The position numbers and the translations under genes were made by a program. The notes under the pieces are model-generated. The model ran no database searches, had not been told where the DNA came from, and worked only from the letters and a program-made list of their open reading frames with translations. Shown in pieces: positions 1-13,017 of a stretch of 64,000 nucleotides of DNA. Each line of letters opens with the position of its first letter. Position 1 is the stretch's first letter. Source of the stretch: Prochilodus magdalenae (lineage: Eukaryota > Chordata > Actinopteri > Characiformes > Prochilodontidae); the NCBI GenBank assembly GCA_024036415.1, contig JAMWET010000668.1, positions 310,001 through 374,000 on the forward strand. Direction: 5' to 3'.

Positions 1-732
1 TCCAGACGTGTTTTCACCTGTGGGGGCTGGTTTTGAGCAATTGGTTCATTGATGTGTTTGCATGGCAGTGTATTCCAAAAGACACCACAGGGTCTTCAGT
101 TTGTATTGCTTTATTTAATGTAGAAAACTGTGTTTAATGTTTGGCTAAAAGTGTGTTAGGTACAGAATGAACTTTTAGTCTAGAGTACCAGGTCAACAGA
201 AAGGCTATCTGAGTTAGTACTTTCCAAAATTGTGCCCCATTGTTTGGGCCTTAGCAACTGCAAAAAAACTGTAATATATTGGGAAGTTGCAAAAATAATG
301 GGACTATCTATGATTTTATTATGACCGAACTCTTGATTGACTACTCTATTGGCCACAATACCATTCTAGTTATCAGTATTAGTATGAAGTTATAAGGAAG
401 TTAAAATCAGCAGCGTATTAGCAAATTTCTTAAAATATCGAGTACAACATCAAAAAATAATTTTCAAGGTTATGTGAAAGCTGTTTTTTCCATTAATGTG
501 GCTAAAGGACGATAAACAAATGGTGAACGTTTTTGTGGGCAGATTTTCCAACTTCACTTGACCCTTGGTGACCTTAAAGAGTAGTGGTCTGTGGTAGATT
601 TGGCCTGAAGGCTCCCCAGTCTCCTCTGATTGATGTTGACCTCATATTGAACTGTCACCCTAAATGAGTTCAGTATCAAGGGGCTTCAGGGGCTATCCAG
701 ACCGGAAAAATGTGACCACCAGCAAAACTGAA

Positions 733-789
733 GACACACACACACACACACACACACGCACGCACGCACGCACGCACACACACACAGAC

Positions 790-843
<54 letters not shown>
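733..843. repeat. CA microsatellite with GCAC block
   Basis: About 110 bp of CA repeat, interrupted by a GCAC tetranucleotide run near 757-775 and by single CAGACA and CACGCA units. Confidence 0.95.
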
Positions 844-845
<2 letters not shown>

Positions 846-3800
846 TACACTTTTACCAAAACACTATACACCATGTTTTGCAAACCACCAAACACACTTC
901 ACTACATTAGACACGTAAATCTATCATGAAAACAGTCTTTTGCCAATTTAAAGCACACACGTAATCTAATTTATCAAACAAGCCCATTAGGTGTTTAATC
1001 AAATACATGCTCAACTGTAAACTGACCAATCAGGTGTAAGCACTGTTAACATGTCTTCAACTAAAATAGAAGATAATGCTGCAAGAAGAGGAAAAGCAAG
1101 GGTGAGACTGAAAGTCCATGAAGAAAGGAGGGGTGGGGCCATGGGGTGGGGAAGGAGGTATACATAGACCTGGAGGAGGACAAAAGGAGAACCAATTTAT
1201 TCAAATGTGATAAGGGCAACATTTGGTTACCATGTTGTAAACCATGGTTTGACCCTGAGAGAGGCTGGAAAGAGAGTTCAGCCCAAAAACAGCAGATATA
1301 CTTTGGTAATTTGGATCATTTGAAATGAGCACTGGTAAACTACTGTCTACAGTAAAATCAAAACAGTTCACTTCACAGCTCACTGTACTAACTTTTTAAG
1401 CATTCATTGTACTCCATGGTTGAAACAATATTCTATGCTCTCATAAAACAGGCTTCTTTTAGTGAAGAATCTGCCTGCAGAATAAGTTCTCCTATAGATA
1501 CATACTGGATAATGTAACCAGTAGAGTGTGCAGTACTGGTCTTGTGTGCTGTGGTTGGTTGTTTATAAACTTACCTTTAATAATATATTTAAATAAAATC
1601 ATATTCAGACCACATCATCACAAAAACAAAGGTGTTGAAGGTTTAGGTTGGGCATAACAGTGTGTAACTGGTTCATACAGAATCTGATCGTATGAACCAT
1701 GTGTGTGTGATACTCTATTGAACAGTTTTAAATAAAGTGTGTCATTTTGCAAAAGATTTGGGGTGTGTGTGTGGCTGTGTGAATTGTGAATAGTGTTTGA
1801 ACAAAATGAGCCCTGTTTTCAAAATTGTGCCTAAGCAATACAAATTTAAAATACATAAATGAATAAATATAGACACAACTAACAACAACGGGTATTTTTC
1901 CCAACTGGCTAGTTGATAGACATCATTTCAATCACCATCATTCATCATTCAACTACCACGCCCAGTGCAATAAAGGCTGCTGTGAAACATTAGAAGTCAT
2001 ATCGCCCCCTACACTTCCTGTAGTGTATCACAATCTGTCAGTATAACTGTTTAGATCACATGAACATTACAGATCAGTCAAGTGCTTTTTAAATGGAACA
2101 ATAGAAGCCACATTGTTCCATACACATTCTAGTGAATTACAAACTTAAGTGACTTAAATTTCCACTTAAGTGGATTAAATGAACATCATAGAGATTTATA
2201 AAGTGCTTCTTTAAAGATAGCACAAATGTAGAACAAATAGGCATTCTATCAATGAGTGCAATAACATTACAGATGGTGAAAGAGGTTTTGGAACTGTCTG
2301 ATTCTTGCACTTTTCCAAAATAGGAAAAAATGCTACACTGATGTTATAGTTTGCCCATTTTTTGAGGAGCAAATCATATTTTTGTCACGTGAAGACCTTC
2401 TGCTGGTTTGCTGGTTTTTGTCATAGCATGAATAACATGGCAAAAAAAAAAAAAGATTATGCTGCATTGGATATGTATAATATGAACATTTCATGTTCTG
2501 CTTGGCGTGCATTGGACCTGGCGTACAAAAAAAAATCTGGATGGAGTGCTCAAAGCTATGTTAAAATGCAAAAACATGTCTGCTTGTCAGAACCGGCAGT
2601 GGCTGTGTGTCATAAATCTATGACGAGGATGTACTGAATTTTAACACTTCATTAGTGCCAGCATCAACCATCTCTACTCAAACATCAGGCAAGAGCTGTG
2701 GCTAATTAGAAGCAGAAAGGAAAGCAATTTAACATGGCTCTCGAACTCAGGTGTGAACACACTGCTGAGGAAAAAAATGGAAACGTGAAAGGGAAGCATG
2801 AGTGGAGAGCGCTTGAGCATTGGAGGAGAAAATTCACACACATGGAGGTTCACTGCTAACCTCCTCAGTTTGCTATGTGCTAATGTTCAGCATCAATTAG
2901 CACCTTGCAGCACATCGGAACATACACACACACGTAGGTACTTACTCAGGTACAAGAAATGAATGAATGAAAGAATACATACAAAAATATATCAATTACA
3001 ACATATACAAATACAATCATCCTCCATGTGGTATACCTCTATTTTGTTAATCAGTATAGATGACCGAATATAGATTATATATATTATTACACTAGCAATG
3101 TACAGATACACTGTAATTATGTCTCTATTATGTTAATTAGTGTATGAATGAATACAGATTGGAACATTTAGTAGATGAGTAAACACAAAGTATATAGAAA
3201 GACCAGAGGTTTAAAATAAAGCTTTGAGTGCTTGAATTTGGGTGCTTGAGTTTATCAATGCATGAACGAGCATTTTTGAGGGCTGATAAAAATGCCATTA
3301 TACAGATTTAAAATTGCTCTTATAGCACAGTGCTAATTATAGAGACATATAGTTATGGATAAAACAATGAGCAGCAAACTAACAAAAGCAAAAGAAAAGC
3401 ATAAAGTTCCACTTTCTCTCAAAAGCCTCCACTGTATCTATGAGCTTGGCATAGAATACAGCACTTTACAAATACAGTTGATTTTCTGACTTCACTGTTT
3501 CTCACAGCTTATTGAAACTAACATTTTTTATGAAAAAATGTATGATAAAATTTTATGATGTCACAGCAAAATGAAACCTCTAAGAGCAAAACAATAAAAC
3601 AATCCTTAATGAACATAAATATCTTACAGTCTTTGCGTTCTTTGCAATGGAAACTCACTCAAAATTACACCGTCTTGTTTTACTGACCAATCCCGTGTCT
3701 CATTTCTGGACATTGTTCAGGATGCAATCTGCAGAAACAGCGGAGACTTAATCTCGCAAGGCTGTCCCCATTTTCCTGGTCATTTGGCACGAGGGCTGAA

Positions 3801-4600
3801 TGTGCACAGCCTGTGTATTTGCTGGTACCCTGCTTGCTCAGAAGGAATGAATATTCCTGATAATGATGCAAATGCACACAAGGAGGGCTGGAGCGATACG
3901 AGTCAATAGCTTGTCTCTGCCTGTGAAAGTCTGCTCTAGCTCTAGCATTGATCATCCGCTACATTTGCCTTCCTCCTACGAATCGGAGAGGAAAAGAGGA
4001 GAGTATATTTACTGGGATACTTAATGATATCATATATCAGAACTGGCCCACTGGTTTGCAAAAAAGCCTCACTTACAGGAGCACAAAGACTCAGAGAAAA
4101 AGTGAAGCTCACGCGGATGGATATCCATCCTGGGAGGGAGCTTAGTTCTAGAAGGTTTTTATTCTAGAACTAACTGGAGGAAACAGGTGTGGAGCTGAGT
4201 CTTATGAAAAGCAACGCTCCTATTGCATGGGATACTTCTTAGACATGTGTTTTCTTGTCTTCTAAGTCACCTCTGGGTCGTGCTTGCTAGTGTTAGGTGG
4301 AAGGACGTTTTTAAATGTAAAGTTCCTCACTGATCTTGGTTGTAAGCAGTAGTGTAGTCTTAACAAAACTAGTGGGAATTCTCTAAGAAAAGGACTGTTA
4401 CGACAACCTAGGCAGGCTAGCACACAGAAATGCAACTGATAAACTTGGGCTTCCAAGCGGCACAGCTGCGTAAGCATTGGTTCTATTGTCAAGAGGTTGT
4501 GACTGCAATGTCACAGTCATCTGTGGCTGGTAGCATAATTAGCCCCAGGTGTTGTCTCAGAGGAAGTGCAGGCTAGTCTTTATCTGTTGGCAAGGGTAGC
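844..4600. other. Intronic stretch, no gene recognised
   Basis: AT-rich unique-looking DNA. Short A runs occur (2443, 2528), and a 9-bp hairpin stem lies at 1670-1698. The blocks around 2430-2900 and 3660-4000 are richer in GC and free of repeats, and could be conserved non-coding sequence. No coding motif on either strand. Confidence 0.6.
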
Positions 4601-4639
4601 TCCAGACCGCTAGAGGCACCACAGGCACTTTTTGCTTCT

Positions 4640-5245
4640 CTAGTTTTGCTTCTCCATTCTTTTTCTCTCCCTCTCTCCCACCCACAACTCGATCTTCTTC
4701 TGCCTTGTCATAAATACGCTGCCCTCTTTGTAATACATGCCACCCACCCTTTTCTCTCATTCTCACTGTCATTCTCTCGTTCTCCCATTTTCCTGTTCTC
4801 CCTGCTCCCTTCTCTCTCTCTCTCTTTCTCTCTCTATCTGTATTTCTTTCTCTCTGTTGCTTTATCTCTTTCTCATGCTCACTGTCTATACACACCCCTC
4901 GTGGATATACATCCCCTTATAGAAAACACAGTGTTTCTGTACACAGTGTTTCTGTAGCTCTCCATCAAAGTTTTTTACAGCTCCATACAATCTGAATGAA
5001 ATGAAAGGTACAGGAGCAAGAAGACAAAGAAAGTCATGAAGAAAGAAAAACAAGAATGAAATAAATGAGGAAAAAAGAGAATGTTAGATAAAGACTAAAA
5101 AAAGAAAGAAAAAAAAAAACAGAGAGAAAGAGAGGGGGAAAAAAATAAACTGAAAAAAAGATTTATAGAAAGTAAGAGTAAGAAAAAGAAAAAAGAAAGA
5201 AAAAAGCTAGAGCAAGTGAGATAGAAGGAGAGGGAGAGCTAAACC
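4640..5245. repeat. Pyrimidine tract followed by purine tract
   Basis: The plus strand is CT-rich at about 4640-4880 and GA-rich at about 5000-5240. The apparent frames of about 100 codons here are low-complexity Ser/Leu or Arg/Glu artefacts. Confidence 0.85.
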
Positions 5246-5862
5246 ATATTATTCAGAGTGTCCATGGCATCCCGCCGTGTCCAGCCCAAGGGCATAAGCG
5301 CTCGATAATAGAGAAAGACCAAAAAGGAGAAAGGAGGATGGAGAAAGTAAAGGAAGAAGAAAGAAAAAAAATATATTAAAAAAGATTACGGTGTGGCGAT
5401 TTAGATTTTTTTAATTGTTTAAATAGTAAATTCTATTATGCTCCACTGAATGTCATGCAGATCCACTATAATTGTGGCGCTGTCAGAAAAATTTCCAGCC
5501 GATGCGAACTCTAAGCTGAAGCTAAATAATACCAATGGGGCGATGCTAAAGGCCGGAGCCCGCTGCATTTGCCCATTCACTCTAATCAGGAATCCTGCTG
5601 TTTTACTGCGGCTCAAACACTACAAAGGAGCTCCAGCAGGACGTCTCAAACACCCTCAGCACTCGCAGCACTAATATCACACTAGCGTTTATAGAGCAGG
5701 TGATTTCCCAGCATCCCCCATGGCCTACCAATCACATACACACACACATACAGAGGGGTGGGTGGGGGGGTGTAGGCGGCCTGAAATGTGTGCATGTATA
5801 TTCATACATAAACAAAGAGCAATTCACAATGCCTCAAAAAGAGATTCTCAATGGACTGGGGA

Positions 5863-5906
5863 TACATGTATTTATTTAATTAGCAGACACTTTTGTATAA
5901 AGCATA
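5863..5906 (-). repeat. Fish SINE/LINE tail relic
   Basis: The segment catgtatttatttaattagc followed by agacacttttgtataaagc matches, in reverse, the widespread teleost SINE tail (CTTTGGATAAAAGCGTCTGCTAAATG-like). Only about 45 bp is present, with no head. Confidence 0.4.
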
Positions 5907-6062
5907 GTTTATGTGGAGTTGAATGGGATTTGATTCTTTTTTTTGTCGTTTGGGAACACCTGTGGTCCTTTATACTGCAACTTCATTTCTTAATGAATGA
6001 AGCAGTCATATTGATGGTTATTAAAGGGGCAATATGAACATTTTAAAAAGAAACAATTTGAT

Positions 6063-6484
6063 TGTCACATCCTGTTTAGTCTAGCTTTTTTTCTGTTTGT
6101 CTTGTCACTTCCATGTGCCTTTTGTTGTCTTGTTCAATGTGCTTCTGTTTGTTTTGGTTTTTGGCTCCTCCTGTCACCGTCCCTGTGTCAGTCCCCTCAC
6201 CTGTCCCTAGATTGTAGACCCGCCCCTTCCCAGGGGTTCCTTGTAAGTCTTTGTTCTCCTACACTCTCTGTAGTCCCCTGTGTTCTTGGTTGGTGTTTTG
6301 TCTCCCTGCTGGTCGTTTGTCCTCATGTCGGCAGTTTGTCCTCATGTCTGTTGGTTTTGTAACCCTGTTTCAAGTTATTTGTTAGTTTGCTAGAGTTTTC
6401 TTTGTTTTTGTTTTGTCTTATTTGTTCTGTTCATTAAATCCTTGCGCGTACATCCTGCCTCCTCATCTTGACCCCCACGTGAAA
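6063..6484 (+). mobile_element. LTR-like dispersed repeat (possible solo LTR)
   Basis: The block starts TGTCACATCCTG and ends near CACGTGAAATTGA, resembling the TGTCAC...GTGACA ends of fish repeats. It is T- and C-rich throughout, and has an ATTAAATCC signal shortly before the end, as near the 3' end of many such repeats. No internal coding region is present. No target duplication is clear. The LTR interpretation rests on these end motifs and on general resemblance to repeats I know; a LINE or SINE 3' end is an alternative. Confidence 0.4.
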
Positions 6485-6649
6485 TTGATGAGGCATGCAA
6501 ACATAATGTTAATATGGTAAATCAAGTGCTTATGGTCCTTTAACCAAGGACTATTCACTCCAAAGCCTATATATAGAATCTCATCTGTAATAACAGCACT
6601 TTTGGTTTTTAAACAGAGTATATATTATATATACACTTATCATCCAAAA

Positions 6650-7071
6650 AAACAGTTGCACCTAGAAGAAATCAACCCGACTTTATTAATTTTTCACGCT
6701 TGGCCACAGATGTAATGTTAGCAAGAATGGGTCTTATTGCTGTACCTGACTGACTATATAACGTTGTCCTGTTGCACATGCTTTTAGTGATGACCTCCAT
6801 GAATCATCCTGTTAGCGTCTGCGCCATTGGCAGACGATTGCACGACACAGGAATACATGAACGCAGGCCATTATGAAGACTGCCCATAACACCATATCCA
6901 AATCGCCATGGACTGTAATGGTGTTGTGCCTGACTGTCAAGGCACCACATCTGTATGTATAGCTCAAGAAATATTGCCAATATCAGTATAAATAATCATG
7001 CATTGTTTCTGGTAACCTTTATCTGCCTTCCAAATAGCTTTGAAACCTGACACGTCCTTCTGGTGCAACTA
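6650..7071. mobile_element. Possible non-autonomous DNA transposon with short TIRs
   Basis: The left end carries agttgcacctagaag (6654-6668) and the right end carries cttctggtgcaact (7057-7070), inverted and matching at 14 of 15 positions with one indel. The interior has a 7-bp stem, cgtctgc/gcagacg, near 6815-6836, and no reading frame. The outer boundaries are uncertain, and a TA or other target duplication is not evident. Confidence 0.35.
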
Positions 7072-7574
7072 TTTTCATGCTGAAGTCATAGGAGTCCAGA
7101 CTGCTTTGTGAATGAGAGATTACACATTCTGTATTATTATTCTGCATATATTGTATCTAGTATCTATCCTGTGCTGTCAGCACATGTGTAAGTATACAGA
7201 GACATGCTGTGTTGTATGACAGCAGTCCTTCAGTAGGTAATAGCTATGATAAGGTGAGTGTGTGAGCTGCTGTAGCACTGATAACAGCACTTGTGGAGAA
7301 AAGGCATTCATATGGACTCTGTGAGTGGTATGGTAGAGATGGGTTGATAGAGCAACTCACAAAACTAGAAAGAAAAAAACATGCCCTGCTGTTTAAAGCC
7401 ACAGGCTGCACACCACCACCCACTTACAGTCAAGTACATCAGAAGTTGCAAGTTTGGATAACCTGGTATGTTTAGTTAATTTTTACATTAGGAAATAGGT
7501 TAATGCATCCACTATATAGAGTACAAACAAGGCATTTTCCTGTTAAAAAGAGAACACAACTTTTTTATCTCCTG

Positions 7575-7665
7575 AAAATAATAATAATAATAAAAACAAC
7601 AACAACAACAACAAAAACAACAACAACAACAATAATAAATAATAATAATAATAATAATAATAATA
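7575..7665. repeat. AAT/AAC trinucleotide microsatellite
   Basis: Alternating blocks of AAT, AAC and AAT repeats, about 90 bp. Confidence 0.95.
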
Positions 7666-7719
7666 TTTATAAAATAAATTTAAAAAGTGCCTTAACTCTT
7701 TTTCCAAAATGTTAGAAAC

Positions 7720-9600
7720 CCAGGGAACTTTTAATTAGGTTAATCTTGTTCTTGGAGGCAAACATGTTCTAAGTATACCCTCTGAATAATGTTCAATAAT
7801 TTTCAACAATGTTCGGTTTCAATTGGGGTATCGCTTTCATAAGATTTCAATATGACAAACCCCATTCTACAATGCTTGCACATTGAGCAAATTTGAGACA
7901 GCGTAATCTGGAGCTATAAGATATTGGCATTCTACTGTTGGAAGCATTAACATACATTGCTACAGCAGTACCAAATGCAGGATAGGAATGTAATAAGCCT
8001 TGACTGGGGCAATACACAAACCAGTACAACATCCGGTATGTAATCTCTATGAATGCACTATAAAGACATAAAAAAGAAACCTCTGTTAGAGGTTTAAACA
8101 TCTCACAACCAGAACAGTGCAAGAAACATAGAAGAAAGTGATAAAAACATAAACCACTTGTCTCCAAAGCTAAAAACTAAGGTGAAGCACAGTAATGCGA
8201 TACAGTGCTAAACTTACAGTAACAGATTGAAGTTCTACAGAGGCCTCTCCTACAGTGAAAGTCTGTGGCATGCTGGCAGCACGTCAGAATCCTTCTCTCT
8301 GCAGATCTAAAAGAGACGGATTTCTAATTTAGCGACGCTAGCTCTGGGTAGACGCACTCTGTGTGCACTAAAGCTAAATCAGACAGTGACAAATGCCTCC
8401 ATCAGCCCAAGCCGGTGCAAGTTCTCCTCCATCAAGCTGCGGAAAGGTTGAACGGAAACCGGTTCATACGTCCCTGCCTGTCAAACTAATCGATCACTAA
8501 CACACTGCCAAGGAATTAAAGCCAGTTACTGTTACTATTTAGCTTGAATTGATCTCCTTTGAGAAAAGATAGAAGACAAATGCCACATGCACCCTTGTAA
8601 ATTAAACTATTAGCTCTCACAAAGCTACTGACAATAAATACCCCATATTATGTGTATTATTTTTCACTCACAGTGGAGAAACTGAGTAGAAAGTGAAGAT
8701 CTAAAACCTTTTGTGTTTGTAAGCAGTAGAAAACACATTTCATTATGCTTTAAATTTGATGAATTGTTGCACATAAAGTCTTGAAACAGAAGCTGGACTT
8801 ATCTGAAACAAAGTTACATGTGCATCCTTTCTTGATTAGTCAAGACAATGTAAAAAAGCATAACAGTACAAAATCATAAAGAAATAAATATATAAATATC
8901 CATGTTATCTTAAGTACGAGACTTTTAGGATATTTTAAATTATTGAACCCTTAAAAGTCACAGTTTTTAATGATAGCAAATGCATATGATATTCACGCAC
9001 TGAAATGTGTCAAGGCAGTGTAGATTCTAAAATTTCAGTGTCATTCCACTAAAATATATTGTATATTTATATTTTTAGTTAAAGGATCTGAGGATTTTAT
9101 TTCTTTTAGTAAGGCTTTGTCCAGGTTTGATATTGAAACAAAAAAAGCAAAGGTTTACATTTTCAAAAGAATATAAACTGAGTGTAAATGTAAGTCATGA
9201 TGTAACCAATTGTTATTAGTTATGAAATGACACAATTATATTGAAAAACCACAGCAAAACAACATTAATAAGTCCACCCTCGCAAGGGTTAAATTCTGTC
9301 TAGGCTGACACAGTTTAGCGGAAGATGCTGCGGCTTGCTATTGCTGTCTTCTCTCAGCCTCATTCTATCACAGTTAAGTTGTTTTATTGATAAATGAACG
9401 CAGCCTCTCCCTGAGCTGAGCGTTTTAAAGGTGCTTTTTAAACACAGCACCCTAATCATTCTACTTTTAGGTGCCTTCTTTCACCATGTCTTGTTCTTAT
9501 AAACCATCCACTGTGTTTTACTGCCTGAGCTGTTCCCCCGAGCTGTAAAGAGTAATACACTGACATTTATGCGCTCAATCTACCACCAGCATGACAGAGG
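7720..9600. other. Intronic stretch, no gene recognised
   Basis: No transposon signature. Two segments (about 8280-8540 and 9280-9560) are GC-richer and repeat-free compared with their surroundings. No coding motif. Confidence 0.55.
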
Positions 9601-9629
9601 CAAGTGTGTCAGCACGGCCATTAGAAATG

Positions 9630-10070
9630 GTCACTTCATCTCTTTCTCTTCCTTTTTATTTTTGCTCTTTTCCTTCTCTCTTCATATTAACTCCTGTTGC
9701 TCTGCCTCTCTCCTCCCCTCTTGCTGTATCTCTCTCTCTGTTTTCTTTAGGTTTTCTCTTACTTGCCATCTTTTCTCCCTCTCTTGCTTTCTCTTTCTCT
9801 CTTTCTCTCTTTCTCTCTCTCCCTCTCGCACTCCCTCTCTCTCTCCGTCATAACTACTTCAGTCAACCCTTTGCTTTTTAATGGCTCTTAGATGGTGCAT
9901 GGCGATTTAAATGAACAGATGAACTCATGAATAAATTAATATTTACAAAACAGATAGGCAGCAATAAACAAAAGGTCACAGAGTGTGATACATGTCTATA
10001 TCTCTTTCTTTCTCTCTATCTTTTGCTCTTGTTTCTTTCTCTGTTCTTTATCTCTGTCCATCTCACCAAC
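9630..10070. repeat. CT-rich pyrimidine tracts
   Basis: CTTT/CTCT-rich blocks at about 9635-9850 and 9990-10070, separated by AT-rich DNA. Overlapping Ser/Leu/Phe-rich frames are artefacts. Confidence 0.85.
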
Positions 10071-10713
10071 AGTTATTTTTTATTTCACACTCTCAGTCAG
10101 CTCAAAGCTCTCTCCATTCATCCATTCACACCCGTGTCCCTCCCATCTGTCTCGTTTCCCATCTATATATGTAATTTATTTGTCATTACAAAGGTGTGTA
10201 TGGTAATTGTATATAAATATATATACATTATGTCACACTACATACATTATACATATACATATTTTGATGTTTTGGCTAATAAATAATTCTACACAACTCT
10301 TACTATATCCCACACAGTTAGCCCTCCAACAAAATAGTCATCTAAAAAAAAAACCCAGAGTTTCTATGCTGTTTCTATACATTGTCCCCCCTCCACACAC
10401 AAAAACACAATCATTCTGCATTCTTCAGTGACACCTGTGAAGAACAGCTGTGTGCTAAAAAGAGTGATGGATTTTAGAGTAGAAATCTGAGTCTTGTATT
10501 CCAACACTAGTGGAGCCGTCACTCACACACACTCGCGCCTGTCTCATCATGACACATAAACTGTGCCCCTCAGAAGTAACGACCAAAACAAATAAATCAC
10601 ATTATCTCGGCCCTCATCCGCCACGTCATACTACACAAGGTTCGTCTGACACTCATATGCCCCAGTCTTCATCAGGAGAAAACTAACAAACTATTAGCAT
10701 CAAATCTGTCCTC

Positions 10714-10755
10714 GTCTGCCAACTTACTTGCAGCGTCTGCCAACTTACTTGCAGC
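10714..10755. repeat. Perfect 21-bp tandem duplication
   Basis: A 21-bp unit beginning gtctgccaacttacttgcag is present at 10714-10734 and again at 10735-10755 without mismatch, inside otherwise unique sequence. Confidence 0.95.
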
Positions 10756-10759
10756 ATCA

Positions 10760-11605
10760 TTTGAAATGTAATTCAGGAGAAAATGCATGTCATTGTCGTC
10801 ATAGGAAAACATCATAACGCCAGCTGCCTCTTACATCATGTGAGCACTTCATTTTTTTTTGTTCTTTTCTGAAATTACAAAAACAGATGTTTATGTGGAC
10901 ATATGTAAAGAATGTTGCAAAGTAAACCCTTTAGAAATACATGGTTTTATTATGACAATATAATCTTATAATTAAATAAATATTTTTTAGATTTGCCTGC
11001 ATATCACAACAAATATGGATTTCATTGAGTATTTATAGAGTTCCGTGAAAAGACAAAATACTACAACTACTAAAATAAGCTTAACTATTTACAATAATTA
11101 TAATTAGCCATTATTACAAAAATTACTAAATGTTTTTTTTACTTGATACTTTGTTTATTTATTTAGCTATTTTATTTCATTTAAATATTACCCTTTTTTA
11201 TATACATTTTTCATATTACCAACCTTGTCAGCCCTGGACAACAAGCAAAGAGAAGATGTCAGAAGCCATAATAAACCAATGAACACACATGCCTGTCAAC
11301 GCAGTGTGATTAGCTTACAAAATGACAGAGGATCATTCATGTGCTAATACATGAAACATATGCTGTCCGTTACAGAGTGAGCAACGAACACATTACAACT
11401 ACAGCAGAAGCTCACTTTAGTCAGAACATATTTAATTCAAAAGTATTCAAAGGATTCACAGCATCATTAAATCCAGCTGCCTTACTCACTGTCAGACACA
11501 AATGCACGCAAATAGACTAGAATGTACTAGCCTGTGTGTAAGCGTGCATGGATGTATGCGTTCAGTTCTGTTGTAAACTGTGTGAGCCTACAACACGTTA
11601 AAAAC
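10760..11605. other. Intronic stretch, no gene recognised
   Basis: AT-rich unique-looking sequence with no frame, motif or repeat I can name. Confidence 0.6.
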
Positions 11606-11619
11606 AATGGGCCTTATTA

Positions 11620-11775
11620 GAGGAGAGAGGATAAAAAGAGAGAGGGAGAGAGAGAGGGAGAGAGCAAAAAAGAAAGAAAGAAAAAACAGAGAGAGATGGG
11701 AAAAAGAAAAAGATGGGAAGAATAAGAGAAAAAGAATAATGGATAAAGACAGAGAAAACAAGAGAGAAGAGTATT
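11620..11775. repeat. GA-rich purine tract
   Basis: Mixed GA, GAAA and GGGA simple sequence on the plus strand, about 150 bp. Confidence 0.9.
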
Positions 11776-12407
11776 ATTTTATATTCATATTATATTATTA
11801 TAACAAATTTAAGCAAGATCATCCAGCTATGAATCAGAGGCATCCCACTCAGTCACTTCTGCCCCCCAAAAAAGAGGACAAAAAAAGAGAAAAACTCCAA
11901 CACACATTTCAATGACTGTCATTATCATTTCCCTGTTCCAAAGAGAAGGATGAGCAGAAAAGAGGCGCATCATTTGAAGTCTTTAAGCAGCTTACAGATG
12001 GCCGGGTGGGGCGGGAAGGACAATGGGCCGAAAATGTTGCCCTTTCTTCCACAGGCCTTATTTACTTATTTCACGGTTTGCTGCTCGCGACTGCAGGAAT
12101 CCGAAAAGGCTTCCAGAAGGATGAAAAAAGAAGAAGAAAAGAGGGGGTCGAGGCAACACAGGGGCAAGATAATCTAGAGTGTGTCTTTATGTGTGTGTGT
12201 GTAAGACTTCATACAGCCATCCACAGCGATCCGCTCTTTTGTCCTGCTGAAATCCCACAGAAAATGTTTGTAGTTTTAGCAGAGCAGCAGAAAAGGCGGC
12301 TGGTTGTGCTTCACCATGTCAGAGAGACTTTAGCCTGGACACAGTACTCTCCCACAGGCCGTAGGAATTACACCCGCTTTACAGAGGATTTCTGGAGCAG
12401 AGCTGAT

Positions 12408-12431
12408 GGAGAGAGAGAGAGAGAGAGACTA

Positions 12432-12520
<89 letters not shown>

Positions 12521-12571
12521 AAAAGAGAGAGAGAGAGAGAGAGACTAAAAGAGAGAGAGAGAGAGAGAGAC

Positions 12572-12668
<97 letters not shown>
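12408..12668. repeat. Long GA microsatellite with recurring interruptions
   Basis: About 260 bp of GA repeat broken by the same interruption, gactaaaag, at about 12427, 12517, 12543 and 12569. It ends in a G run and a variant, gactaaac, at about 12667. The repeated interruption implies segmental expansion rather than independent point changes. Confidence 0.95.
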
Positions 12669-12974
12669 ACTAAACAGCTAAAAATCTGCATTTTAATTAT
12701 GGAATGTGGTCTCTTAAGTTCTGTCACAGACACTTTGAAATGAAAAGATAATTATTATATCTAATCATTTATCTGACAATGCACAGATTATTGCTATGAA
12801 CTACCAAGTTGAGCAAGCAAATAAACATGGAAAGAGCCTGCTGTATGGAAATAATGCCTGCTGTATTACTTTACTGACAATTGAGAACTAGTATTACTAA
12901 AGGAAATTACTTCTTTAGTCAGATGATGAGCTACTGAGCTGACTCAGTTAATTAATAAGCTGACTTGGCTAAAC

Positions 12975-13017
12975 TATTATATATATGTTATATTATATAT
13001 ATATATATATATATATA
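12975..13017. repeat. AT microsatellite
   Basis: About 40 bp of TA/AT repeat with one GTT interruption. Confidence 0.95.

Noticed and set aside
664..918. Poly-(His-Thr) frames over CA repeats, here and at 18.7, 19.9, 46.5, 52.8 and 57.0 kb
   Set aside because: They are translations of dinucleotide repeats, open in several frames and on both strands, without any family motif.
1670..1698. 9-bp perfect stem with 11-nt loop
   Set aside because: A stem this short is expected by chance in 64 kb, and nothing nearby gives it a role.
12006..12548. 180-codon frame ending in Arg-Glu repeats
   Set aside because: Its length comes from the GA microsatellite; the non-repetitive N-terminal part shows no recognisable domain and no splice or conservation support.
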